Shown piece by piece: positions 40,440 through 50,288 of a stretch of 64,000 bases of DNA. Source of the DNA: Spiroplasma endosymbiont of Amphimallon solstitiale (GTDB lineage Bacteria; Bacillota_I; Bacilli_A; Mycoplasmatales; VBWQ01); contig NZ_OZ034999.1 of NCBI RefSeq assembly GCF_964030965.1, positions 248,001-312,000 of the forward strand, written 5' to 3'. Both the position numbers and the translations under genes were made by a program. Under the pieces are notes generated by a model. It did no database searches and was not told the DNA's origin. It saw only the letters and a list, made by a program, of their open reading frames with translations. The stretch's first letter is position 1. Every line of letters starts with the position of its first letter.

Positions 40440-41759
40440 TTATTTTTTAGTAAATTCTAAATTTACTACTCCATAATAATCTGTATTATTACCAGTCATA
40501 GTAACATTTGTTGATGTAATATTACTAAATGTTGCTTTACCTTTTTCATAACCATTATTACCAGCATTTAATATTGCATTTTCTAATTCATCATTAGTAG
40601 GAGTTGCACCAGTCATAGTTATTTTTCCTAAATTTCTATAATAAATAACATCTTCTAAATTTAATTTATTTATATCATCATATAAAGTTGATTGATAAGT
40701 TGCATTTTCATTTTTTGGATTAGTTAAAAAATCTTTTTTTCTTGCTTCTTTTATTTCTTCAACTGTAGGCATAGTTGGTCTAATTAAATACATTAAATTA
40801 GGTCTAATAGCACTTGGTAATGCAAATAAACATTTACCAATAATTTTAATATTATCTGTATCATTATCTAATTTTTGTCTTATTTTAGTAAATGAAATAG
40901 GCATACCTCACATATATCTATTAACTACAAATCCATGTGTATTTTTTAAACTATAATCTTTTTCTAAATGCATTGCTTTTTCAGTATCATGAATAAATTC
41001 TTGTTCTAAATAAAAACTTTCTCAAAATTCCATACCAGCAATTAAACTTGTATATCTTCTACCATATGCTAATGTATCTGCTGAAATTTGACTATAATTT
41101 AAAACAGTAAATGCTTTTGATAAACCTAAATTACTATCAATTCCAGTTGCTCCCATTAAATCTTCTCTATTTGTTCCTAAAGTAATATAATTTACTAATT
41201 TAATTAATTTATTATTTCTTGCTCAAATTTTATAATATGCTTCTTTTGCTTGTTCTGCATTCATATTAATTAAATCTAAAGGTAATACTAATGATTTAGC
41301 AATAGCATAATCTTGAATACCATTTAAAAATATTAATTCTAAGTTTTCACCTAAATTTCTCATAAAACTTGCTGTTCAATTTGAAACAATTTGTACTGCA
41401 ATATCTTTTGGTGCTTTCATAAATCTTTCAATATCAAATTCTGGAATTTCAAAATCAATTGTTAAATATTTATTAATTTCTAATTTAGTTGTATATACTT
41501 GACCTTTTTGTCTTTTAGTTCCATTTTTTCAATCTCATGTTGAACCTCAAAGTACACGAACTGTTGCTCTATAAATCGCTATAGCAACACCAGCCATTTC
41601 ACCAATTTGAGTAGCACTACAAGTTCCACGCATAAACATTGTTGATTTTTCACTTGTTAATTCACCACGTACTTGTGCTTCAAGTACACTTAAAATAGCA
41701 TTTTCTGTTGGATTATTACCTTTAATAAAAAATGCTTCAGGTATTTTTATTGCTCCCAT
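40440..41759 (-). CDS. Putative phage major capsid protein, 439 aa
   Basis: Read with TGA as Trp this is one frame; standard-code pieces show only its ends. The start MGAIKIPEAFFIKGNNPTEN follows the scaffold-like gene. It is a large soluble protein with no cysteine cluster or signal peptide; an N-terminal arm is followed by ELTSEKSTMFMRGTCSATQI and, near the C-terminus, beta-rich Thr/Asn-rich segments (KITMTGATPTNDELE, FSNITSTNVTMTGNN). Size and position after an acidic coiled protein fit a capsid protein; homology was not searched. Confidence 0.55.
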
Positions 41760-41773
41760 AATAAAACTTCTTT

Positions 41774-42316
41774 CTATTTATTAATAGATTGAAAAGCTTC
41801 ATTTCTAGTAATTTCAACTAAATCTTCTAATTCTTTTTTATTAGTCATTCCTTGTGTTATTGCTTTATTTTTTAAATCTTGAGCAATTTTAAAATGGTCT
41901 AATGAATTATTATGTAATTGTAAAATTAAATCAGTAGGATTAATTGAATTATCTTGTTGTTTATTTTCTTGTTTAATAGGTTCTGTTTTATCAATTAAAA
42001 ATTCTTTATAATCTTCATTTATTTTATTAAATGCTTCTTGTTTAGATAAAGATTTATAATTATCAGTACTCATTAAATTTTTAATTAAATTTACTTTTTT
42101 AGTATCTTTAATATTTGAAAATAATTGTTGCTCTTCAAAACTATTAATTTTATTTTCATATTCTTTTATTTTTGTTTCATATTCATTTAATTTAGTTAAT
42201 TTAGGTTCAATATCTTTTTTACTTTCAGCATATACTACATTTCTATGTTGTTTTAGTAAACTTTTAACATCATCTAAACTATAATTCTCTTTTTCATCAA
42301 AAGTAAAATCGCTCAT
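41774..42316 (-). CDS. Putative phage scaffold protein, 180 aa
   Basis: Acidic, helical and coiled-coil rich: MSDFTFDEKENYSLDDVKSL, then PKLTKLNEYETKIKEYENKI. A Gln/Asn-rich linker follows, with a C-terminal helix ending ITRNEAFQSINK. This composition and a location just upstream of the capsid-like gene are typical of scaffold proteins of the DUF4355 type. The start follows AAGGGAGATTAAAAGT. Confidence 0.6.
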   Translation of the reverse strand: MSDFTFDEKENYSLDDVKSLLKQHRNVVYAESKKDIEPKLTKLNEYETKIKEYENKINSFEEQQLFSNIKDTKKVNLIKNLMSTDNYKSLSKQEAFNKINEDYKEFLIDKTEPIKQENKQQDNSINPTDLILQLHNNSLDHFKIAQDLKNKAITQGMTNKKELEDLVEITRNEAFQSINK

Positions 42317-42443
42317 ACTTTTAATCTCCCTTGTTATTAAATTTTAATAATTCACTTGGTTAATAGGTCACTTTTATATATGTTAAATTAACATATTCAC
42401 TTTATTAAATTATATCATTTTTATCATTTAAAATAAAGAAAAA

Positions 42444-42464
42444 AACCTATATTTATTATAGGTT
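42444..42464. terminator. Hairpin at the end of the small phage-block gene
   Basis: AACCTATatttattATAGGTT with A/T-rich flanks, directly beyond the stop of the 127-aa gene. Confidence 0.6.
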
Positions 42465-42465
42465 T

Positions 42466-42849
42466 CTAATCATCATTTTCTATTTTTCTAGGTTCAGAAA
42501 TATTAATAATTATATTACTATTATTTGCTTCTATATCTTGATTATCTATTAAATCATCAAACATATCTCTATGATTTGTTCTTAAATAAGCTCAATCATA
42601 TTGAGGTACTTGTGTAACATTTTTTAATCGTGCAATTCCTATTTTAAGACATGCTTTATCATATTCTTTAAGAAAATCTTTTTGTCATTTTGTCGACCTT
42701 CTTCGGCAATCAAATATATATTTATTATCCACATTTAAAATATAATTTAATTCTTGTTTAGTACATTTTTTTAAATTATCTTTATTTTCTCTTAAATATT
42801 CTTGTATCTTTTCTTTATAATTACCTAATTCTTTTCTTTTTGCTGGCAT
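42466..42849 (-). CDS. Phage-block protein, 127 aa (possible DNA-binding)
   Basis: Minus strand start MPAKRKELGNYKEKIQEYLR, then KKCTKQELNYILNVDNKYIF and CRRRSTKWQKDFLKEYDKAC. Two TGA Trp. Basic and helical at the N-terminus, acidic at the end (NISEPRKIENDD). The size and position before the scaffold suggest a small terminase or a regulator; I do not see a clear helix-turn-helix. Unknown. Confidence 0.55.
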
Positions 42850-42971
42850 ATTTATCACCTATATTCAATATTTATATATTAATTATATCATTTTAACTAA
42901 ATCATTTTCCAACACTCACCAGTTAATTATTGTTATACTTAAAGTTATGTATTTAGAAAGGGATTAATATT

Positions 42972-44114
42972 ATGAATTTTCTAGAAAATGAACTTAATTA
43001 TGATGAACTTGATAATCAAATTATTAATAATGGTTTAAATTATTTCACAAATCTATTAAAAGCATATGATGATTTTTGACATCAAAATATATATGATAAA
43101 AGTAAACATAAATATGTTAAAACTGCTCCAAGAAGTCCAAATACTCAATATGGTAAAATAAATAATTTTTATCGTAGAGGTTATTTAATATTAGAAACTA
43201 ATAAATATTATTATCCTTTAGATGATTATATAAAACTTAAAAAAAGAAAAAGAACACTTACTAGTTTAGAACATACAATAATAAAAAATTCAGGTAATGG
43301 TAAAAGACAATCTGATGTTCAAGATATATTAAAAAATAGTAATTTTTCTAAAACATATATGACTAATGTAATGAAAAATGCAGTAATAAATGTTCAAGAA
43401 ATAAAAGAAAAGAAAGTAGTATTACCAAATGAAAAATTATTTATAAATATGGATGATTGTTTTATATCTTCATTATTTAATAATAAAAAACAAAAAAATC
43501 GTATTCGTACAATTAGTGCAAATAAAGGTAAAGATTTAGAAAAATCTACTAAAAGTAGAAACGTTTTAAAAGATAAAAAAATTACTTATATGAAAACTAA
43601 AAATGGTCAAAGAATTAAAAGACAAGAATTAATTGATAAAATTTATGAATTTCTTGATTTACAATTTTTTTATAATAAAAGTAGTTTAGTATTTATTGGT
43701 GATGGTGCACCTTGAATTAAAACTACTGCTAAAAAAGAAAATATTCCTTATGTAATTGATAGACATCATGCATTTAAAGCACTTAAAAAAGGATTTATTA
43801 TTAATAGAAAAGTAGATAATAAAAAATTAACAAATGCATATAATTTATTTGTTAATGGTGAATATTATCAATTATTAGATTATTTAAAAGAAAATAATGT
43901 AAATGAAGAAATATATAAATATTTTAAAAATAATAAAGATGGTGTTATAAATCAAAAAGAAAATTGAAATCAAGGAGTTTGTGCTGAAAGTGATGTATCA
44001 CATCTTGTTAAATCTTTAAAAGGATATGGTGCTAAAATTTATAATGATAAAGTACTTGATAATATGCTTATAATTAATTCAGCAAGAATTAATAAGTTAA
44101 AACTTTTACTTTAA
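42972..44114 (+). CDS. Mbov_0401-type (ISLre2/UPF0236-like) transposase-like protein, 380 aa
   Basis: The start follows AAAGGGATTAATATT. With TGA as Trp the whole gene is open. The central acidic segment LFINMDDCFISSLF, then LVFIGDGAPWIKTTAKK and PYVIDRHHAFKAL, and the C-terminal NWNQGVCAESDVSHLVKSLK match the ISLre2/UPF0236 pattern (acidic site, GDGAxWIK, D-R-H-H, then C-A-E-x-D-V-S-H). Proteins of this type are linked to mollicute integrative elements. The remnant at 34852 is a relative. No terminal repeats were found around it. Confidence 0.8.
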
Positions 44115-44194
44115 TATTTTAAAACTTAATAAATCTAAACCTAAATAGTTAGGAATTTTCAATTTATAAAAGTTAATAAAATCTATATTAAGAC

Positions 44195-44223
44195 TTGACA
44201 TTAACCCTTTTTAGGGTTATAAT
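44195..44223 (+). promoter_or_regulatory. Consensus promoter with palindromic spacer
   Basis: TTGACA, 17 bases, TATAAT, all matching the consensus. Within the spacer AACCCTTTTTAGGGTT forms an inverted repeat (44203-44218). It is by far the best promoter in the window. A spacer palindrome of this type may be an operator. Confidence 0.8.
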
Positions 44224-44280
44224 ATTATTAATAATTAATAATTTAAAGTTGTCTTTTATTTAAAGAAAATTAAATTATAA

Positions 44281-44460
44281 CTATTAACTTTATTCACCCT
44301 AATTAGTATTGCTAGTCTTGGCAATGGAGTAATAACTTTAGTATTAGGATTATCATTTGTTTTTATTGGATTAAATGGTGGTTTAGTTGCTTGTGGATCA
44401 TTATTTGGTTTAATTAGTGCAAAAAATATTATAAATTTATGAGATGCAAAGAAAAAGTAG
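44281..44460 (+). pseudogene. Short hydrophobic open frame, start missing
   Basis: 59 codons ending KNIINLWDAKKK with one TGA Trp. Two hydrophobic segments. There is no ATG, GTG or TTG near the 5' end and a TAA directly precedes the frame. It lies about 60 bases after the consensus promoter. Possibly a decayed small membrane protein gene. Confidence 0.4.
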
Positions 44461-44470
44461 ATATAATCTA

Positions 44471-44983
44471 CTATTTGTTATTTATGTATTTACTTCATGG
44501 TAACTGTAAATTTGTTAATGTATAATGCATTAATTGTCGATGTATGTTAATAATTAAAACGTTAAATATTGTTACAATAAGTAAAATTCATCAATGATCG
44601 TTTAAAGTATTAAAATAATCAAGTTTGCTTTTAAAAACGGCAGTTTCAACTAACATAAATAATGCATTTAAAATGAAAAAAATTAATCAACCAAAACTAA
44701 ATAGAATAATTAGATAACGATAAAATTTAGTTTGAAAAGTACTACCTTTGACTTTAATTTGATAAACTGTTTCATAAGTATAATGATTAATAGAAAAAGC
44801 AAACAAAATTAATAGAATTAAACTATTTATGCCAACTATTAATAAAATATTAATTATTTTTTCGCTAGTAGTATTTATTAAAATTGAACCTATTATTATA
44901 AATATAATTTGAACAATTAATCACAAAATGCTAACATAAAAAAAACTTTTTTTTGTTCAGTATTTAATTAATTCATTTTCCAT
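44471..44983 (-). CDS. Four-TM membrane protein, 170 aa
   Basis: Starts MENELIKYWTKKSFFYVSIL after GGTGATACAAA. Hydrophobic segments are seen at about 16-38, 44-64, 90-115 and 130-148, with Lys/Arg between. Trp is TGA at several sites. No motif is recognised. Diverges from the helix-turn-helix gene on the other side. Confidence 0.65.
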
Positions 44984-45102
44984 TTTGTATCACCATATTA
45001 ATTTTAGTATATTTTATGCAAATATAGAATAAAATTTATCTTTTTATAATTTTTCATAACATAATAAGTTTGGGAATAACTAAAATTAGAGAGGGAAATA
45101 AA

Positions 45103-45492
45103 ATGGCAATTGAAGTAGAAATTAGGCGTATACGTCTAAGACTTGGTTGAACGCAAGCATATTTGGGGAAATTAGTAGGTGTTCGTCAAGCAACAATTAG
45201 TAGAATTGAGAGTAATGCTAAAAATTCTTCATGAGGAATAATTCATAAAATTCTTTTAGCATTATTAGTAGATATGAATGATATAAAAGGTTTTACGCAT
45301 GATTTTGTATTAAAAGAAAATGATTTTGAACTATTTATTAAACTGTTAATGGCTAATTCACAATTAAAAACTAATATTTTATATAATCCTGTTCATTGTG
45401 CACGAATTATGATGCATATAATAGAGGAATTATTAATTTTGATGAAAAATATGGTAAAAATAAAGTATAAAAAAATTGTAAATAAATATTAA
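45103..45492 (+). CDS. XRE-type helix-turn-helix regulator, 129 aa
   Basis: Starts MAIEVEIRRIRLRLGWTQAY after GAGAGGGAAATAAA. The N-terminal domain LGKLVGVRQATISRIESNAK is a lambda-repressor-like helix-turn-helix with the typical Thr-Gln start (WTQAYLGK). TGA Trp occurs inside it, so a standard reading loses the N-terminus. The C-terminal half is helical. It could regulate the neighbouring transporter genes or the divergent membrane gene; not shown by the sequence. Confidence 0.8.
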
Positions 45493-45514
45493 TATTTTTA
45501 CTGTAGTACATTTT

Positions 45515-45677
45515 TTTTAATTATGTAGAAAAGTATGGATGACCAAAAATTATTCATCAATTTACACTTAAAATATTATTTTTAATTAAAAATTTGTTAA
45601 AAGTAACATTATTTAGTGTAAAAATTCTCTAAAAATAACACTTTATCATGTATCATTACTTTTCTACAAAATTAAAG
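45515..45677 (-). mobile_element. 163-bp MITE-like element, copy 9
   Basis: Full length. The right flank is catttttt and the left side ends in ...catttttttt, so an 8-bp duplication is blurred by a shortened T run. It lies between the regulator gene and the first Bmp lipoprotein gene, 26 bases before the latter's start. Confidence 0.9.
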
Positions 45678-45703
45678 CATTTTTTTATTTATAGGAGAAA
45701 TTT

Positions 45704-47050
45704 ATGAAATATTTTTTAAAATTATTAATTATTACTTTGTTAATAAATAGTTCATCAGTAGGATTAATTGGATGTAGTATTCCTAGTGTTGGTGATATTT
45801 GAATAATTACTGATGGTGGTGATTTATTTGATAAAGCTTTTAATCAGCAAGTATTAGAAGGTTCAAAAGAGTTTACTAAAACATTTAATGATAATCGTAG
45901 TATGATTAGTAATTTACCCGGTAATGAAGTTTGAAAAAATAAAAGAATGAAAACGCGTTGAATTATTTCACGAGATAGTACCGTTTCAACTTTACAAAAT
46001 AATTATAATTTAGCAACATTTGCTGGCGCTAAAACAATTATTGTTGTTGGGTTTAATCATCTTGGTGCATTAACAACAGCTATTCAAAATCAATATAAAA
46101 AGTTAGGTGTTCGTTTTATTTTAGTTGATGCTAAATTAGAAAAACCAGTTGATGTAGCGTGTTTAAGTTATTCAGCAGAACAATCAGGGTTTTTATCAGG
46201 ATTAGCAGGAGCAATATGATTAGCTGCTAATCATGAAACATATGATGATAATGGTTTAAAAATGTCAACTTTTGGTGGTTTACCAGCTAATACTATTGTT
46301 AGTTATATGATGGGTTATTATTGAGGTGTATATTATTTTAATAAATATCGTAATAGCAATGATAATTTATTGGAAATGACTAATGCCATTAGAATTAAAG
46401 AGGGTAAGGAAAAAATTGAAAAATGAACTAATAAATTTGATATTCATTTTGATAAAATTGCTAAACAATTTACAGGTAGTTTTGAATCCGGTACAAAATC
46501 ATCAAAAGCGATAACTTCACAATTAATTGATGGATATAAAGATGATATTGTAATGCCTGTTGCAGGAGCACAAACAATTGATTTAGTATCAGCTGTTAAA
46601 AACTCTACTACTAATAGCAAAGCAAAAATTATTGGTGTCGATGTTGATCAAAGTGTTCAATATAGTTATGCTAAAGATATTTTTATTACATCAGCTTTAA
46701 AAGGAATTCATAAGTCAGTTAATACTTGATTATGACATTCTTTTAATTTAGATTATAATGAGGATGGTATTAAACCTATTAATGGTGAACAATACTTTGA
46801 TGGCAGCATACCACAACCAGCATTAGGTGGTCAGCAATATCTTGGAATTGCTAATAATGATTCTATTAGTGCTATTTATAATAACTTAATTATTGATAGT
46901 AATGATTATTGACGTTTAGCACAAAAAATAACTGATGCTTATAATAAATTAGTTGCTGATTTAGCTAATGATTCTACTCGTGATAAGTGAGAAAATGCTT
47001 GAAAAAATTATGTTGATGAAAGTGTTGAAAAGTATAAACCACAGTTTTAA
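45704..47050 (+). CDS. Bmp-family nucleoside-binding lipoprotein, 448 aa
   Basis: Substrate-binding component of the ABC transporter that follows. Signal peptide MKYFLKLLIITLLINSSSVG with lipobox GLIGCS predicts a lipid-anchored surface protein. The Bmp/PnrA domain shows WIITDGGDLFDKAFNQQVLE, TIIVVGFNHLGALT, and GFLSGLAGAIWLAAN, then GYKDDIVMPVAGAQTIDLV. Many Trp are TGA. The start follows TAGGAGAAATTT. Purine nucleoside binding is typical for the family. It is a paralogue of the next gene. Confidence 0.85.
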
Positions 47051-47382
47051 TAAAACTTTACTATATATTTTAAAAAATTTATAATTATTCTTGAATTTTT
47101 AAAGAATAAGTTTTATTATCTTATATAATGGTAGTTAGCCATTAAAAGGAGAAACTAGTGTTTAGAGTTAATTGTGAAAATAAGAAAATAATTAATATTA
47201 AATACATATATACTGTATTTTTTAATAGTAAGTTATTCCCACCCATTTATTTTCAAAATTTATTTATACACAGTTTTATTTTATTTTGAATAATTGAATT
47301 AAGAAAGCAATGTTTTTGCTTTCTTTTTTTATATTTTTTTTATATAAATATTTATATATAATTGTAGGAGGAATATAATAGT
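47051..47382. other. Spacer between the two lipoprotein genes
   Basis: Holds a TATAAT-like box (47124-47129) and AAAAGGAG before a GTG at 47158 that opens a frame of about 70 codons crossing the terminator, so I do not accept it as a gene. A strong terminator lies at 47301-47330. The AGGAGG site for the second lipoprotein follows at 47369. Confidence 0.55.
47301..47330 (+). terminator. Terminator between the lipoprotein genes
   Basis: AAGAAAGCAA / TTGCTTTCTT with a 6-base loop and T7. Confidence 0.8.
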
Positions 47383-48690
47383 ATGCGTAAAATTTTTACT
47401 GTATTTAGTGCAATATCATTGTCAGTAATAATGATATTACCAATCATTGCTTGCAATAGTCAGTTTAATGATCCAAATATTTATCGAATAACTGTTGTAA
47501 CTGATGGACATACTATTAATGATGCTTCTTTTAATGAATCATCATATAATGCTGCCCTCAAGTTTAAACAAGAGTTTAATGATTGAACACATAGTGATTA
47601 TGTTGATCCTCAATATAAAAATAAAAGAGTTGAGGTTTCTTGAGATAATCCCCAATTAACTAATACTGATGATTTAATGACATCATATAATAAAGCAGTT
47701 TTCATAAACAGTAAAGTAATTATTGCTTCAGGATTTTTACATCATAATGCTTTGGTTAAAGCACAAAATACTATTTTAAAACATAAAGTGAAATTTATTT
47801 TTATTGATGGTGATACTCCAAAAAAAGAAGTACCAAAATCTAATAAACAATTGGCTGGTTTACTTTACAAAGCAGAACAATCAGGCTTTTTAGCCGGATT
47901 GGCAGGGGCAATATGGTTAACTGCTCATGCTAATCAATATGGTGGACTTGATAATTTAAAAATGTCAACCTATGGTGGACTTGATATTCCAGCAGTTACT
48001 AATTATATGTATGGTTATTATTGAACCCTACAATTTTTTAATAATAAATTTAAAAATAAAGAAGATGAAGAAAAATTAATATCATGAGTTAAAATTTTAA
48101 ATTCAGATTTTAAAGAATCATTACCAAATATTAAATTTATAACTTCAGGTACTCAATTTAGTGGTGATTTTACTCAAGGTTCAAAAGGTTCACAAGCAAT
48201 TAATGATGATCTTGCTCGACAAAAAACTAATATTATTTTTCCAGTAGCAGGACCACAAACCGAAGATACTTTATCATCATTAAAAAAATCTGGTCAAGGT
48301 AAAATTATTGGTGTTGATACAGATCAACAACTTCAATATCCACAATCTGCAGATAGGTTTATTACTTCTGCAGAAAAAGATTTAATTAGTTCAATTAAAC
48401 TTATGCTCTGAAAATCAGTTGGTAAAACTGATCAGAATCCAGAGCATCCAACTGATCCAACTGCCGATCAAACATTTATTGATGATGCACCATACAGAGG
48501 TGGGCCTAATTTTACTGGAATAGCACCAAATAAAGCAATTAAAGATGGTGATAAAGATATTTACACACCATTAATGACAGAAACTACTAATTGATTAGAT
48601 AAAATTTCTGCTGGATGACAAAAAGTACTCAATTTAAAAGATCATTATTGAATTAATGGTATTAAAAAAGAATATGATCCATTTAAATAA
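47383..48690 (+). CDS. Bmp-family nucleoside-binding lipoprotein, 435 aa
   Basis: Second paralogue. Signal peptide with lipobox PIIACNS (MRKIFTVFSAISLSVIMILP). Bmp domain segments: ITVVTDGHTINDASFNESSY, VIIASGFLHHNALVKAQN, GFLAGLAGAIWLTAHANQYG, DIPAVTNYMYGYY, KIIGVDTDQQLQYPQSADRF. TGA Trp throughout. It lies 17 bases before the ATPase gene, so it is the more direct partner of that transporter. Confidence 0.85.
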
Positions 48691-48707
48691 TTAAGAGGGG
48701 TGATAAA

Positions 48708-50288
48708 ATGCAAGTAAATATTGAAAAACAGAACTTACAATATGCTGTTGAAATGGAAGGTATTACTAAAGTTTTTTTAGATACTATTATTGCTAACAAT
48801 AATATTTCTATTAAAATTAAAAAAGGAGAAATTCATGCTTTGGTTGGCGAGAATGGTGCAGGTAAATCGACACTAATGTCAATCTTATTTGGACTATATC
48901 AACCAACAAAAGGTATTATTAAAATTAATGGTAAAGAAGTAGTAATATCAGGACCAATTAGAGCAGGTGAATTAGGTATTGGAATGGTACATCAACATTT
49001 TAAATTAGTTGATAACTTCACTATTTTACAAAATATTATTTTAGGTAGTGAACCAGTTCATAAATGACAGTGAATTAATTATAAAAAAGCTAAATCTAAA
49101 ATTTTAGAAATTTCAAAAAAATATAAATTAGACATTAAACTTAATTTAAAAATTGAGAATGCTAGTGTTGGTATGCAACAACGTGTTGAAATTTTAAAAG
49201 TTCTTTATCGTGGTGCTAGTATTATTGTACTTGATGAACCAACCGCGGTTTTAACACCACAAGAAATTACTAGTTTATTAACAATTATTGAAGAACTTAG
49301 ACGTGATGGTAAAACTATTATTTTTATTAGTCATAAATTAGAAGAGGTTAAACAAGTTGCTGATAATGTTACAGTAATTCGTTTAGGTAAAGTTATTGAA
49401 ACTTTTGAATCTAAGAGTAAAACTAAAGAAGAAATTGCTACTTTGATGGTTGGTAGAGATTTAGTTGATATTAGAAATCAAGGTAATGTTGTATTAGGGC
49501 CAGTATTATTAAAAATTGATAATTTATTTGTTCATAAAATTGGTAATAGGAAATCAATAATGGGTCTTTCTGATTTTAGTTTAGAAGTTAAGTCACGAGA
49601 AATTGTGGCTATTGCTGGTATTGAAGGTAATGGTCAAACTGAATTAATTTCAGCAATTACTGGTTTAATTAAGCCAGAAAAAGGTGATATTTTTTTTGGT
49701 AATAAGAATATGAAACACAGTTCAATTCAAAGTTTATATAAAAGTGGTTTAAGTCATATTCCTGAAGATCGTCATAAATATGGACTTGTTTTAGATTATA
49801 ATGTTATTGATAATATGGTTTTACAAAATATTAGCGAATATCCTTTTTCTAAGCATGGTTTGATTCGCAGTAAAGCTATTCAATCTTATGCACAAAATAT
49901 TATTAATAATTATGATGTTCGTGGTAGTAAAAGTGGTTTTGCTTTAGTTAGAGGTTTGTCAGGTGGTAATCAACAAAAAGCGGTTGTTGGTAGAGAATTA
50001 ACAAGAAAACATAAAATTTTAGTTGTTGCTCAGCCAACACGTGGCTTGGATATTGGTGCTATTGAATATATTCATAGTCGTATTCTTGATGAAAAAAATG
50101 AAGGTAATGCAGTATTATTAATTTCTTATGAATTATCAGAAGTTATGTCATTAGCAGATCGAATTGTTGTTTTACATGGTGGTAAAATTACTGGTAATGT
50201 TAGTGCTAAAAATGTTACTCGTGAACAATTAGGATTAATGATGGCGGGACAAAAAATGTTAATGGAAGGAAATGAAGATAATGTTTAA
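48708..50288 (+). CDS. Nucleoside ABC transporter ATPase (double domain), 526 aa
   Basis: Drives substrate uptake with two fused ATPase domains, as in NupO/RnsB. First domain: Walker A GENGAGKST (about residue 47), VGMQQRVEIL signature, Walker B IIVLDEPTAVLTP, HKLEEV. Second domain: GIEGNGQTEL in place of the P-loop, signature LSGGNQQKAVVGRE, and ILVVAQPTRGLDIG. The sugar-family double-ATPase layout is typical. TGA Trp at KWQWINYK. AGAGGGGTGATAAA before the ATG. Overlaps the permease start by 8 bases. Confidence 0.9.

Larger units (their letters stand above)
44115..44470. other. Intergenic region with perfect promoter and short TM open frame
   Basis: After a short hairpin (CCTAA-atag-TTAGG near 44143-44155) there is a consensus promoter at 44195-44223. 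Downstream, 44281-44460 encodes an open frame without ATG (LISIASLGNGVITLVLGLSF, then GLVACGSLFGLISAKNIINLW). It is hydrophobic, about 59 residues, and ends at TAG. It may be the 3' remnant of a membrane protein gene. Confidence 0.55.

Noticed and set aside
47158..47380. GTG-started frame between the lipoprotein genes
   Set aside because: It reads through a strong terminator and ends in low-complexity T-rich sequence, although AAAAGGAG lies before it.
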